A stretch of 48,938 nt of DNA from Treponema sp. (GTDB taxonomy: Bacteria > Spirochaetota > Spirochaetia > Treponematales > Breznakiellaceae), in NCBI GenBank assembly GCA_009784975.1, contig WQXG01000015.1, positions 1 through 48,938 on the forward strand. The letters run 5' to 3'. A program made the translations under genes and the position numbers. The notes beneath the pieces are model-generated. The model had not been told where the DNA came from, did not search any database, and saw nothing but the letters and a program-made list of their open reading frames with translations. Numbering within the stretch: the first letter of the stretch is position 1; each line of letters begins with the position of its first letter. Below, piece by piece: positions 7,083-16,048 of the stretch.

Positions 7083-8618
7083 ATGAAGAAAGTATTTTTA
7101 GCGTTTTTGTTAATTGCGGTTCTTGGCATGAGTGCCTACGGTCAGATGACTTTTGGTGAAGATTTTAAATTTACTATCGGCGGCGAGATGAGCGGCATGA
7201 TTACTTTTGGGTTACAGGGCGATGATCAGGTGTTCAGTAATGCCAACGGTCAGCCTCCCGGAGTTTATTTTCCAAATCTGCAATTAGGTACAGATGCGGC
7301 TGTAGGAACCGGGAAAAACGGCTACTATAATAATTTTGATTTAGTCTTTTTTCTTAGCCCTGTATCCAGTGTGGAATTATATGCAAAGTTTAAAACCCGC
7401 TACCAGATAGGCGGTCCGTATCTACCGTTCCAATTGGACAGCGCGGGCGCCGACAGGTACGAAATTAAAACAGACGCGGCATGGGCTCGCGCGAATGCGA
7501 TTAAAGGATTAGGTTTTGATTTTCCTTTGGATATTTGGCTAAAGGTTGGTAAATTTAAAGCGGAAGCTTCTCATTATAACAGAGTATCCCGTTTTGGAGT
7601 GGAAGGTGTGTTAGACCCGCTGCAGACAGGAACACATCATTTAATGCAAATGGAAGTTGAGTATCCTATACCTGTTTTGGGTCCCCTTGCTTTATCCTTT
7701 ACTACAAACTTAAGACTTAACGAAGAAATAAAACAATACTATGATGTAGACTCAGAAGAAAATCCCTTAAGCCATTATCATGAAACAGGGCTCTTTTCGA
7801 CTATTCCCATTCATGTAAGCCTTAAATTTAAAGATATCGATCTTTCTTTTGTTAGAATTCAGGCTGAACTTCTTTATGCCTTAAACGGTTTGCATATTGC
7901 TTCCGGTCATAGTTTTGGAGCAGGTATAGGCGCGAAGATTTTTGTTACAGAAGACCTTACCATTCCAATTGGTATAGCTGCGGCTTTTACAGAAAAAAAC
8001 ATAGACCCGTTTGTTAGCACCGGTATAGAAAAAAGCAATTATCCTTTATTTTATCAGGATAATGGTTATTCATTGGCAGACAGTTATACTATTGGTTTAC
8101 GCCAGTCATTAAGAGCCGGTTTTGGTATTGGAGTTGATTATACCTACGGGCATATTATAAATGCATCCATGAATGTTGGTTTTGCATATTCCCAGATAGC
8201 CCATATTTATCGTGATACTTTAACGCTCTTTTCTCTCGCTGTAGATCTGCGCACTGTTATTTTTGACAGATTTGTTATAGGCGGCGGTGTTGTACTTGGA
8301 AGTCTTACAGATGCCGAATGGAAAGTAAAAGCCGGCGTTAATAAACCAAGACCCGGCGACGGCGGCGTAGACAGGGAATTGTTTGAAGGTCATACATTCT
8401 CTTTGCTCGATAATCTTGGCTTTGAAGTTTATTGCGGTCTTATTATGAAAAACGCAAGATTTGTAGCAGGTTATAATATGAATAGGGGTCTTTCGATGAG
8501 CAGATCCCTGGAAGCTCTGCCGGATGCGCAGATTAAATACAGGCAGCCCGGCACAGGTCTTTTAGACGGCAAGTTTCAAAGAGGCGGAGTCTTTACGAAA
8601 CTTGTAATTAACTTGTAG
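7083..8618 (+). CDS. Outer-membrane beta-barrel protein, possible oligogalacturonide porin
   Basis: 511 aa from the ATG at 7083, preceded by GAGAGG; an in-frame start at 7029 lies inside the previous gene and lacks a site. The N-terminal signal peptide is probably cleaved after SAYG. The rest is amphipathic beta-strand sequence rich in Gly and aromatics, ending in KLVINL, as in many Treponema outer-membrane proteins. Its position between a PL1 and a PL9 lyase suggests passage of pectin fragments through the outer membrane. Substrate and pore function are inferred from context only. Confidence 0.65.
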   Translation: MKKVFLAFLLIAVLGMSAYGQMTFGEDFKFTIGGEMSGMITFGLQGDDQVFSNANGQPPGVYFPNLQLGTDAAVGTGKNGYYNNFDLVFFLSPVSSVELYAKFKTRYQIGGPYLPFQLDSAGADRYEIKTDAAWARANAIKGLGFDFPLDIWLKVGKFKAEASHYNRVSRFGVEGVLDPLQTGTHHLMQMEVEYPIPVLGPLALSFTTNLRLNEEIKQYYDVDSEENPLSHYHETGLFSTIPIHVSLKFKDIDLSFVRIQAELLYALNGLHIASGHSFGAGIGAKIFVTEDLTIPIGIAAAFTEKNIDPFVSTGIEKSNYPLFYQDNGYSLADSYTIGLRQSLRAGFGIGVDYTYGHIINASMNVGFAYSQIAHIYRDTLTLFSLAVDLRTVIFDRFVIGGGVVLGSLTDAEWKVKAGVNKPRPGDGGVDRELFEGHTFSLLDNLGFEVYCGLIMKNARFVAGYNMNRGLSMSRSLEALPDAQIKYRQPGTGLLDGKFQRGGVFTKLVINL

Positions 8619-8627
8619 GAGATATTT

Positions 8628-11540
8628 ATGAAAAAGAAACTTTTATCTTTATTCGGTTTTGCGTTTCTTTTAACTTTTTTAACCTGCGATATTGCGGATT
8701 TTAAACTTACACCGGACAATAGCTCTAGGCAGGGAGAGTTCTATAGAACAGAAAATGCCTGGGTAGAAGTAGATTTTTTGGAGCATGCGCAGCCTATTGC
8801 ATTCGGGGTTAGCATCAGAGCAGCAGAAAATTCTGTAACAAAGGGCTGGGGACATCCGCAAGGTTTTAGCAGGTCTGGATTTCCGGGAAGAACCGGAGTC
8901 AATGAACCGTTGCAAGTACCAAGACCTGCCAGAATACCTGAAGATTCGGTAGAAATCCGTTCGCAGGACGGAAGAGGCAAGATTGCCGGCAGTGAAGACG
9001 GGATGGTTTTTTTCTTTAAAGAAGTAAGCGTTAATAAAAATTTTAAAATGCAGGCGGAATTTAAAGTTATTTCTTTTCTCCGGGCGGAAGGTCAGGCTCC
9101 TAACGGCCAGGAAGCCTGGGGTATAATGGCGCGTGACTTTATCCCTCAATTCAGACGCGGTGAAGCTCTCGGTGACAGAACTATGGACGCTATTAAGAAC
9201 AATGAGCTTGCACAAGCTTTAATAGATTCCAGCAGCAACAATTATACTGTTCCCGGTACTACAGGCGGTGACAGTAATATGATAATGGTAGGAGGCGTTA
9301 AACGCGGAATACGCGCTTATTGGCGAAGAGGTGTTACCTGGAATGGCACTACGCCCTTGTCAAGCGGGTGGACATTGGGTAACGGCAATCCAACGATACC
9401 AGGCGCGATGGATCATACAAATACCAACTTTTATTTTTGGCCCAGAGAGTGGGGAAATTATGCGGATTTAGGGGATGATGCGTATCTTGAAAGACCTGAT
9501 TTTCCGCGTTATGTAACAGTTAATCCTGACGATAAGGATATTACCTACCGGTTAACTTTAGAAAAAAATAACAATGGTTTCTTCTGGACTATTGAACACC
9601 CGAGTGAAGGTGTTTATGAAGCCGGTCACATCATGGAAGGTGAACCCAGAAAGGGAAGAGTTCGGGACAGAACAGCAGCGGATAGATTTAACAGAGACCT
9701 TCCTTACAATCCAAATGACAGGGATCCAAGACCCAGAATCGAACCGATAGACAGGGGTTCCATTCCTCCTTATGAGGATATTCTAAAATCTGTTAATCAG
9801 GAAAACTACTATGTTGGTTTTTTTGCGGCGCGTGATGCTGTAGTATGGGTAAATAATATTAGATACTGGGAAGCTGACATAGAAGACTGCGATCCGGAAG
9901 ATCCAATTGTTCCTTCGCAGATTGACGCGACTATGGAAATTCTAACCCCGCAAATCTATACCGGCAATAATTATCTGCATATTAAGACAAATGTGCCCGG
10001 GCATCTTGTTGTTACCCAGGATTTTCAGCAAATACCGAATTCGGTAATTCAAAATAGCTGGATAAGAGCAGATACCGGTTCCGCAGTTGAACATAATTTA
10101 TTTGTGATTCCTATTCTGCCGCCCAAAGACGGCGATAATATTTTTAGCTTAACTTTTTATCCCAATAAAAATCTGCCCGATAGTATTGCGTATTCTACTT
10201 ATGAAGGTGTTGTTTTAAAATCGACAGAAACCATTAACAGGACATTTGTAATAAACAAAAAAGTGTACCATGGAGGAACAGAACCTATTTATGTAAGTAA
10301 TGAAGGTTTGTCCCGTAACAGCGGAACAAGGGAAAATCCTATGGATTTACAAACCGCTATATTATATGTTCAGCCGGGTCAGGAAATTATCATGCTGGAC
10401 GGAGTATATATGCTGCAGCAAACTATTGTAATTCCAAGATATAATGACGGACGTTTCGGCGCTTTAAAAACATTACGGGCAGAAAATAGGGATAAAGTAG
10501 CTTTAGACTGGAAATGGAAACAGGATCCGGCAAACAACAGACCGCCGTTTGAACCAATGAGAGGCAGAGCTTTCCATGTTATGGGCAATTACTGGAAACT
10601 GGAAGGTTTCCATATCCGCAATTCTCCGGGCGATATTAAAGGCATGGAGATTGGAGGTAGCAATAATATTATAAGCTGGATTATCGCGTATAGTAACGGT
10701 GACAGCGGTATACAGATAGCCGGTATGAGTAATGAACCTACAAGATACTGGCCCTCCAATAACCGTGTTGAATACTGCGAATCTTTTAACAATCGTGATC
10801 CCGCAGATACAAATGCAGATGCATTTACGGCAAAGTTAACCGTAGGCAAAGATAATGTTTTCTACCGTTGTATAGGTCATAGCAATGTGGATGATTGCTG
10901 GGATTTATTCGCAAAAAGGGAAACAGGTCCTATTGGAGCTGTTACAATCGAAGAATGTGTAGCGTATCACGCGGGAATTATGTCTGTAAGGCAGCCGAAT
11001 GGTACATGGATTATACGTTATTTTGGAAACGAGATTGGTAATAATACCGCATCCAGAAACGGATTTAAGCTTGGCGGCGAAGGTATAAGTGTTAAACATA
11101 CTGCTATAAATTCTATTTCGTTTAGAAACGACGGCAGCGCCTTTACAAGTAATTCCAATCCTTCCATGATTGTACGTAATTCAATATCAATAGGTCCTTC
11201 AGGCGGCGATTTACAACGTATTGATATTCGAGCCAACTCCGGAGATGTTGCTGACGGATTTGAAGTAAATTGTATTGCCGGTAATCCAGGTGCAGATAGA
11301 GATAGGGATATTGGCTTCCCTAATAATATCACAAGGTCAACAAGTATTTCTTATGGTGCCGGATATAACAGCATACTGTTTGATGTAGATGAACCGGAAA
11401 TATATGCACGCAGTTTGGACGGGTTTGACGGATACCAGGGAAAAATGTTTATGAAACGCAAAGCCGACGGAAGACCGGATTTTGGAAATGTATTCAGACC
11501 CGGAGAAGCCGGTAAAGGCGCAGGGACTTTCTTTGACTAA
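8628..11540 (+). CDS. Lipoprotein pectate lyase, PL9
   Basis: 970 aa. Signal peptide with putative lipidated Cys20 (LTFLTC). Residues about 90-430 form a beta-rich region resembling a concanavalin-like/DUF1349-type domain (MVFFFKEV, WGIMARDF, YYVGFFAARDAVVW). A short linker domain follows, then a PL9 beta-helix (about 550-970) with hallmarks AFTAKLTVGKDNVFYRC, SNVDDCWDLFAK, GPIGAVTIEECVAY and GFKLGGEGISVKH. PL9 enzymes are known to use Ca2+ and a Lys base; the conserved Lys is present in AKLTVG. It would complement PL1 on homogalacturonan at the surface. The start lies 9 nt after the barrel gene, preceded by AGGAGA. Confidence 0.88.
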   Translation: MKKKLLSLFGFAFLLTFLTCDIADFKLTPDNSSRQGEFYRTENAWVEVDFLEHAQPIAFGVSIRAAENSVTKGWGHPQGFSRSGFPGRTGVNEPLQVPRPARIPEDSVEIRSQDGRGKIAGSEDGMVFFFKEVSVNKNFKMQAEFKVISFLRAEGQAPNGQEAWGIMARDFIPQFRRGEALGDRTMDAIKNNELAQALIDSSSNNYTVPGTTGGDSNMIMVGGVKRGIRAYWRRGVTWNGTTPLSSGWTLGNGNPTIPGAMDHTNTNFYFWPREWGNYADLGDDAYLERPDFPRYVTVNPDDKDITYRLTLEKNNNGFFWTIEHPSEGVYEAGHIMEGEPRKGRVRDRTAADRFNRDLPYNPNDRDPRPRIEPIDRGSIPPYEDILKSVNQENYYVGFFAARDAVVWVNNIRYWEADIEDCDPEDPIVPSQIDATMEILTPQIYTGNNYLHIKTNVPGHLVVTQDFQQIPNSVIQNSWIRADTGSAVEHNLFVIPILPPKDGDNIFSLTFYPNKNLPDSIAYSTYEGVVLKSTETINRTFVINKKVYHGGTEPIYVSNEGLSRNSGTRENPMDLQTAILYVQPGQEIIMLDGVYMLQQTIVIPRYNDGRFGALKTLRAENRDKVALDWKWKQDPANNRPPFEPMRGRAFHVMGNYWKLEGFHIRNSPGDIKGMEIGGSNNIISWIIAYSNGDSGIQIAGMSNEPTRYWPSNNRVEYCESFNNRDPADTNADAFTAKLTVGKDNVFYRCIGHSNVDDCWDLFAKRETGPIGAVTIEECVAYHAGIMSVRQPNGTWIIRYFGNEIGNNTASRNGFKLGGEGISVKHTAINSISFRNDGSAFTSNSNPSMIVRNSISIGPSGGDLQRIDIRANSGDVADGFEVNCIAGNPGADRDRDIGFPNNITRSTSISYGAGYNSILFDVDEPEIYARSLDGFDGYQGKMFMKRKADGRPDFGNVFRPGEAGKGAGTFFD

Positions 11541-11550
11541 GGAGTAAAAA

Positions 11551-12606
11551 ATGAAAAAATTATTATTGGCATTATGCTGTGTATTTTTATTCTCTGCCTG
11601 TTCGGAAATTATTTCTCCGGATAGTGTTTCGGGCAATACATTGCCGCCCGGTCAATTTGTTATTGGAATTGATCGTATTGTTTTAAGCAATAATGAACTT
11701 GGCACTGTTCCCGGTCGTAACCCCAGTTTAAATTGGAATATAATACCTATTAACGCTACCCAGAACGAACTGCGCTGGAGATTGGATGATGTTGATGGTA
11801 TTGATGCCGCTGATGTTGCCTCCATTAATGAATCAACCGGAGCAATAACAGTAAGAACAGACAGTGTATCTGAGGCTATATCAACATTAATTAGGGTAGA
11901 ATCTGTTGCCGATCCGTCAAAATATGATACATGCCTTCTTACCGTATACCCGGTTTATCCGGGAGAAAGAACATGGACATGGCCTACTAATCCCGGCGTT
12001 GCGGGTGATTTAGATCAGGGAGACGGGGGAACGCTTTTATTCGGTACAGGAAATTGTGATGGTTATACACCCGGTCTTATAGGCGCGGGAGTATATTTAA
12101 TAAATCCTGTTTCTCCTTATGAATATGGTGTAGGAACTCCTGATGGCAGAGTACGTGGTGCTGGAACTTATACCACATCTCAAACTCCTTATAACGGAGG
12201 CGGTAGGTTTTTATTCCCCGCATCTCCGTCTTATCCTGCGCATATTCGAACCAGCGGCAGCGGCGCCAGAGTTATGAGGATAGCGGCATTGTATCCTCCT
12301 TTTACGATTATCGTAAATTATCAAAGCAATGACCCGGCTGAAAGATGGGCGGATATCCGTATTGGGGACAAGGAAGGTTTACGGATTCAAGGTCAGGCTT
12401 CTACAAATGACAACCCTACCGGTTCCAGGACGGTTTGGTATTCATACGACCCGTCAGATCCTGGTAAACCGGAATTTGGAATGGAGGAATTTGTCCCTCT
12501 TGCTTTTGTTGAAGCAAATCAGGGAATAAGACTTTATGCTGTGTTTGTTCGTGAAGGTGTTTACGAATTGAACGCTGCCGGTACATTACTGGTACCTAAA
12601 AATTAA
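11551..12606 (+). CDS. Surface lipoprotein with Big-like and putative carbohydrate-binding domains
   Basis: 351 aa. Lipobox FSAC with Cys17. Residues about 40-135 form a Big-like immunoglobulin fold (INATQNELRWRLDD, INESTGAITVRT). Residues about 140-350 resemble the putative binding modules in the neighbouring lyase and the large lipoprotein, with a TWTWP opening and LYPPFTIIVNYQS followed by RWADIRIGDKEG. There is no catalytic motif. It lies 10 nt after the PL9 gene, preceded by AAGGAG. Probable pectin-binding accessory protein, inferred from architecture and location. Confidence 0.6.
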   Translation: MKKLLLALCCVFLFSACSEIISPDSVSGNTLPPGQFVIGIDRIVLSNNELGTVPGRNPSLNWNIIPINATQNELRWRLDDVDGIDAADVASINESTGAITVRTDSVSEAISTLIRVESVADPSKYDTCLLTVYPVYPGERTWTWPTNPGVAGDLDQGDGGTLLFGTGNCDGYTPGLIGAGVYLINPVSPYEYGVGTPDGRVRGAGTYTTSQTPYNGGGRFLFPASPSYPAHIRTSGSGARVMRIAALYPPFTIIVNYQSNDPAERWADIRIGDKEGLRIQGQASTNDNPTGSRTVWYSYDPSDPGKPEFGMEEFVPLAFVEANQGIRLYAVFVREGVYELNAAGTLLVPKN

Positions 12607-12619
12607 TTTGGAGAAAAAA

Positions 12620-15600
12620 GTGGTTAAATCTAAACTGTTTTGTATTATTGGAATTTTAATTATAGCTGCTCTTGTTTTCACCGGCTGTCCGGATGAAGAT
12701 GGTAACGGCGAAGAAGACGGAGACTATGTTGAAGTTACTACCCTGAGTATAACTACCAGTCCAAATAATTTGGTAAATTCGATAAATAATGATCAAACTC
12801 GGCCTCTTAACGCTGTTACAAATACCGGTGTCCACTCAAGTTTAACAATAGAATGGACAACAAGTAATGCAAACGGAATAGAATTTGTCGTTAACAGCGT
12901 TGGGTCAAGTACGGCTACCGGTTCTTCTGTTACAATAAGAGGCAAAGCTTTGCCGGTAAACACTCTGGTTACAATAACTGCTACGGCAAAAACCATCAAT
13001 CCTGAAGATGAGGATGATATTGCAATCGTTGTTCAGACCAGAGACTTTACGGTAATAGCAACTGAAATTATATTACCTTCAATTGAATGGCTCTTCCCGG
13101 TTTCACTTGCAGTTTCGCTCGGGTTTTCGCCGGATGCCAACTCCCCTCCCCGTTATCTCATAACAAGTGAAAAAACCCTTGATACAAAACCTTTGGAAGG
13201 GTTAAACATAGGATTTGTTCTAGTACGTAATGATACAAACAATATGGAATTCCGATCGGGTCAAGGTAAGGACGGGTATTTGCAGCCAAATTCAGGAACT
13301 GGTTTTGATTTTGGCAGACTAACAGGTATTCCGGCAAATGTTAAAGTTGCGATTACTTTTGAATTTGCGGGCACATCGGATAATACTGATACTAACCGTC
13401 GACCTAGAGTAACAAATCCTGCCGGAGGTTTTCTGTATACTACGGAATATTCTCAGAATCAAAGCTGGATAACGGGTAAAATAGAAGTAACCAGTAATGG
13501 TTCCGCCATTTCACTTGGTATTCAAAATGGATGCCGTATAGCCGGAGTTAAGGTCGAAGTTCTTGAAACTCCGCCTTTAACAGGGCTTTCTCTTGCTGCT
13601 GCACAAAGTACAATCCGTCAGGGTTTACCAAATACGCTTTCTTTTACAAGAACTCCCATCGGTGCTACGCAAGCCGCAATTGAATGGATTTATGACTCTG
13701 ACTTTTTTACCCTTGTAGACAACGGAGATGATACTGCTACAGTTACAGGAAAAGTGCCAACCAGTGAACCCAAGCCAATTAAAGTACAGGCTGCGGGCAA
13801 CGCTGCGGTTTTTTCCACAGTGAATATCACCGTAACGGCTTTTACCGGCAATGAAATATTTGTTGAAACTGTCACAATAGACAGCGAAAATTTTGAACTT
13901 TTCCTGGGCGGTACAACAACAAAACAGCTTGGTGCGGAAGTTTTACCGGATGAAGCAGATATAAAAACTTTAAATTGGACAACCAGCGCTCCCTTGGTTG
14001 CGACTGTCTCCAATACCGGATTAGTAACAGCAGTTGGAAAAGGTACCGCAACCATTACCGCAGAGGCAATGGACGGCAGCGGTAAAAATGATTTTGTAAC
14101 AGTTACAGTTAAGCAGCTTGTTACAAGTATCAATGTGGGAGATGGAAACGGTAAAATCTTCCTTAATTTTGACGGTTCAGATGGCGGTACAGCGATAATA
14201 AACGCCGGTTTGTTAAGCGTGCTCCCTGCAGATGCCAATCTTCGTTCTGTAACATGGTCAAGCGGAGATGAACTTATTGCAACAGTTGACCAGGATAGAC
14301 TTGTGACTGCAACAGGCATAGGTAAAACTAAAATCATTGCCACTGCCGATGACGGTTCCGGTATTTTCGGCGCTGTTGATGTAGAGGTAATTAATTTTAC
14401 TGCCGGAACACCGGATAAACACTGGGATTTTACCACCGCTCTAACCATAGGTGCAAACGATATCGAATATAACGGCATGACAATTTATGGTTCCAGAAGA
14501 GCCGGTTTAGCGGTGAATACAACTCAAGGTGTGGGAACTTCCGGATTGCTTACAGCCGGTTGTTTAAATAGCGGCGGATCTACTCCAAACGATAATTATT
14601 TGGTTATTCATAATGTAGAAGGTCCCTTTAAACTTGTTGTTTTCCACAATGCCGGCAATGATGAAAATTCCGGCAGGAGTCTTAATATCTATACTGCTCC
14701 CGCAGGTACTATGGCAGGATCAAATGGAACGCTTGCTGTAACGGGAGCCACTGTGGTTGGAACAACTGTGGGACAAGAGCCAACAATGATCGAATACGAA
14801 TACACAGGTTTTGATAGTATTGATGTTGGTTTCCGTCAAATAGGCGGTGCAGTAAGAATCCAGGATATTTATCTTTATTATCATCTGCCAAGTGACGGTA
14901 ATATCAGAATAACCGCAGAGGATAACAAGACAAGTATTATTGCAGGCAATACCGAAGAGACAGTAGCTGCAGAAACACTTCAGTTTAGCGCAAGACAAGA
15001 CAGGCAGGATGTCAGCGAAGAGGCAACATGGTCAGTTAGGGTCAGCAATGACATTACTTCCGCAAATGTAGATGCAGCCATTGCAGTAATATCCGCAACA
15101 GGGCTTTTAACCGCCGCAGATAACCTTGCTTCTGACACAGACGTTTGGGTCTTCGCAGAAAACAACGGCAAACAATCCGCCGGCTACAAAGTCACAATAG
15201 AAATGTGGAAGGATGATTCCGGTCCGCAGTTGTATCGCATGGGTATAGGTTCTCTAAACCCTGCTAACCATACTGTAATCAACGGCAATGGAACGCTCAC
15301 TATGAGGGGTCATGGACAAGTTTCAGACTTAACAAATGGCAATTTTGTTTTTATGAAACTTCCGGAAGGTGATTTTACCATGATGGTGAAAATAGATTCT
15401 TTAACATTTGGAAATAGTGGTAATACAAACCGGGTAGGTATTATTGCGTTTAATGATGCAACTCTGACATTAAATGAAACAACAGGTGCGCTTACCGGTA
15501 TTGTTCCGGCGTCTACAGTTTATGGTTCCTATCAATTAAGACCGGATACTGCAACTAATGCCAGAGGTATTGGAGGAAGCACTGTTCGTACAGGTGCTGC

Positions 15601-15979
15601 AGGTTTTACAAACGGTACAATATTTTTATCCGCTCCTGATGCTACTACATTTGGTAATGTTGTAGGCGGTCCTAATGCCGGTCAGCCTGTTACTTCAGTC
15701 TGGATTAGATTGCAGCGCCGCAGCGGGCAAATTTTTGGCGCATGGTCACTTGACGGAACTACATGGCAGGTAGAACATAATCAAGCTACTGGTACTTTAG
15801 CCAATTTTGGTTCAGGTTATATCGGGCTTCTTGTTGGCAGTAATAATAATACAAATACAACAACAGCAACCTTCAGCAGTCTGCACTTTAAATCCGGCAC
15901 CGGCATGGGTGTTACTACCATAACCACTTCACAACTGGACGCCATACCCTTTGAAGACATCATCGGAGTTACGCCGTAA
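12620..15979 (+). CDS. Large non-catalytic multi-domain surface lipoprotein
   Basis: 1119 aa. I set the start at the GTG at 12620 because GGAGA (12610-12614) lies 5 nt upstream; a TTG at 12608 overlaps that site. The lipobox VFTGC gives Cys23. The order is a Big-like domain, a first binding-like module (about 155-320), three Big-like domains (about 320-600; DKSGK/DGSG-type repeats), a second binding-like module beginning KHWDF (about 600-760) with HNVEGPFKLVVF, another Big-like domain, and a C-terminal concanavalin/DUF1349-like domain (about 870-1100; WIRLQRRSGQIFGAWSLDG). No lyase or hydrolase signature is seen. It may act as a pectin-binding scaffold, functionally like Bacteroidetes surface glycan-binding proteins (inference). 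Confidence 0.65.
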   Translation: MVKSKLFCIIGILIIAALVFTGCPDEDGNGEEDGDYVEVTTLSITTSPNNLVNSINNDQTRPLNAVTNTGVHSSLTIEWTTSNANGIEFVVNSVGSSTATGSSVTIRGKALPVNTLVTITATAKTINPEDEDDIAIVVQTRDFTVIATEIILPSIEWLFPVSLAVSLGFSPDANSPPRYLITSEKTLDTKPLEGLNIGFVLVRNDTNNMEFRSGQGKDGYLQPNSGTGFDFGRLTGIPANVKVAITFEFAGTSDNTDTNRRPRVTNPAGGFLYTTEYSQNQSWITGKIEVTSNGSAISLGIQNGCRIAGVKVEVLETPPLTGLSLAAAQSTIRQGLPNTLSFTRTPIGATQAAIEWIYDSDFFTLVDNGDDTATVTGKVPTSEPKPIKVQAAGNAAVFSTVNITVTAFTGNEIFVETVTIDSENFELFLGGTTTKQLGAEVLPDEADIKTLNWTTSAPLVATVSNTGLVTAVGKGTATITAEAMDGSGKNDFVTVTVKQLVTSINVGDGNGKIFLNFDGSDGGTAIINAGLLSVLPADANLRSVTWSSGDELIATVDQDRLVTATGIGKTKIIATADDGSGIFGAVDVEVINFTAGTPDKHWDFTTALTIGANDIEYNGMTIYGSRRAGLAVNTTQGVGTSGLLTAGCLNSGGSTPNDNYLVIHNVEGPFKLVVFHNAGNDENSGRSLNIYTAPAGTMAGSNGTLAVTGATVVGTTVGQEPTMIEYEYTGFDSIDVGFRQIGGAVRIQDIYLYYHLPSDGNIRITAEDNKTSIIAGNTEETVAAETLQFSARQDRQDVSEEATWSVRVSNDITSANVDAAIAVISATGLLTAADNLASDTDVWVFAENNGKQSAGYKVTIEMWKDDSGPQLYRMGIGSLNPANHTVINGNGTLTMRGHGQVSDLTNGNFVFMKLPEGDFTMMVKIDSLTFGNSGNTNRVGIIAFNDATLTLNETTGALTGIVPASTVYGSYQLRPDTATNARGIGGSTVRTGAAGFTNGTIFLSAPDATTFGNVVGGPNAGQPVTSVWIRLQRRSGQIFGAWSLDGTTWQVEHNQATGTLANFGSGYIGLLVGSNNNTNTTTATFSSLHFKSGTGMGVTTITTSQLDAIPFEDIIGVTP

Positions 15980-15986
15980 TTTATCT

Positions 15987-16016
15987 AAAAGCCGTCTCCC
16001 AAGCGAGACGGCTTTT
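15987..16016 (+). terminator. Rho-independent terminator after the large lipoprotein gene
   Basis: A perfect 12-bp stem AAAAGCCGTCTC/GAGACGGCTTTT has a 6-nt loop, 8 nt after the stop at 15979. It ends the 4505-15979 transcription unit, or partly insulates it from the second PL1 gene at 16049. Confidence 0.9.
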
Positions 16017-16048
16017 CATTTAAAAATTGTTGCAAAAAAGGAGAACTT

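Noticed and set aside
13690..14478. 262-codon minus-strand ORF
   Set aside because: Shadow of the Big-like repeats in the large lipoprotein. It has no signal, family pattern or ribosome site, and the plus strand is clearly coding.
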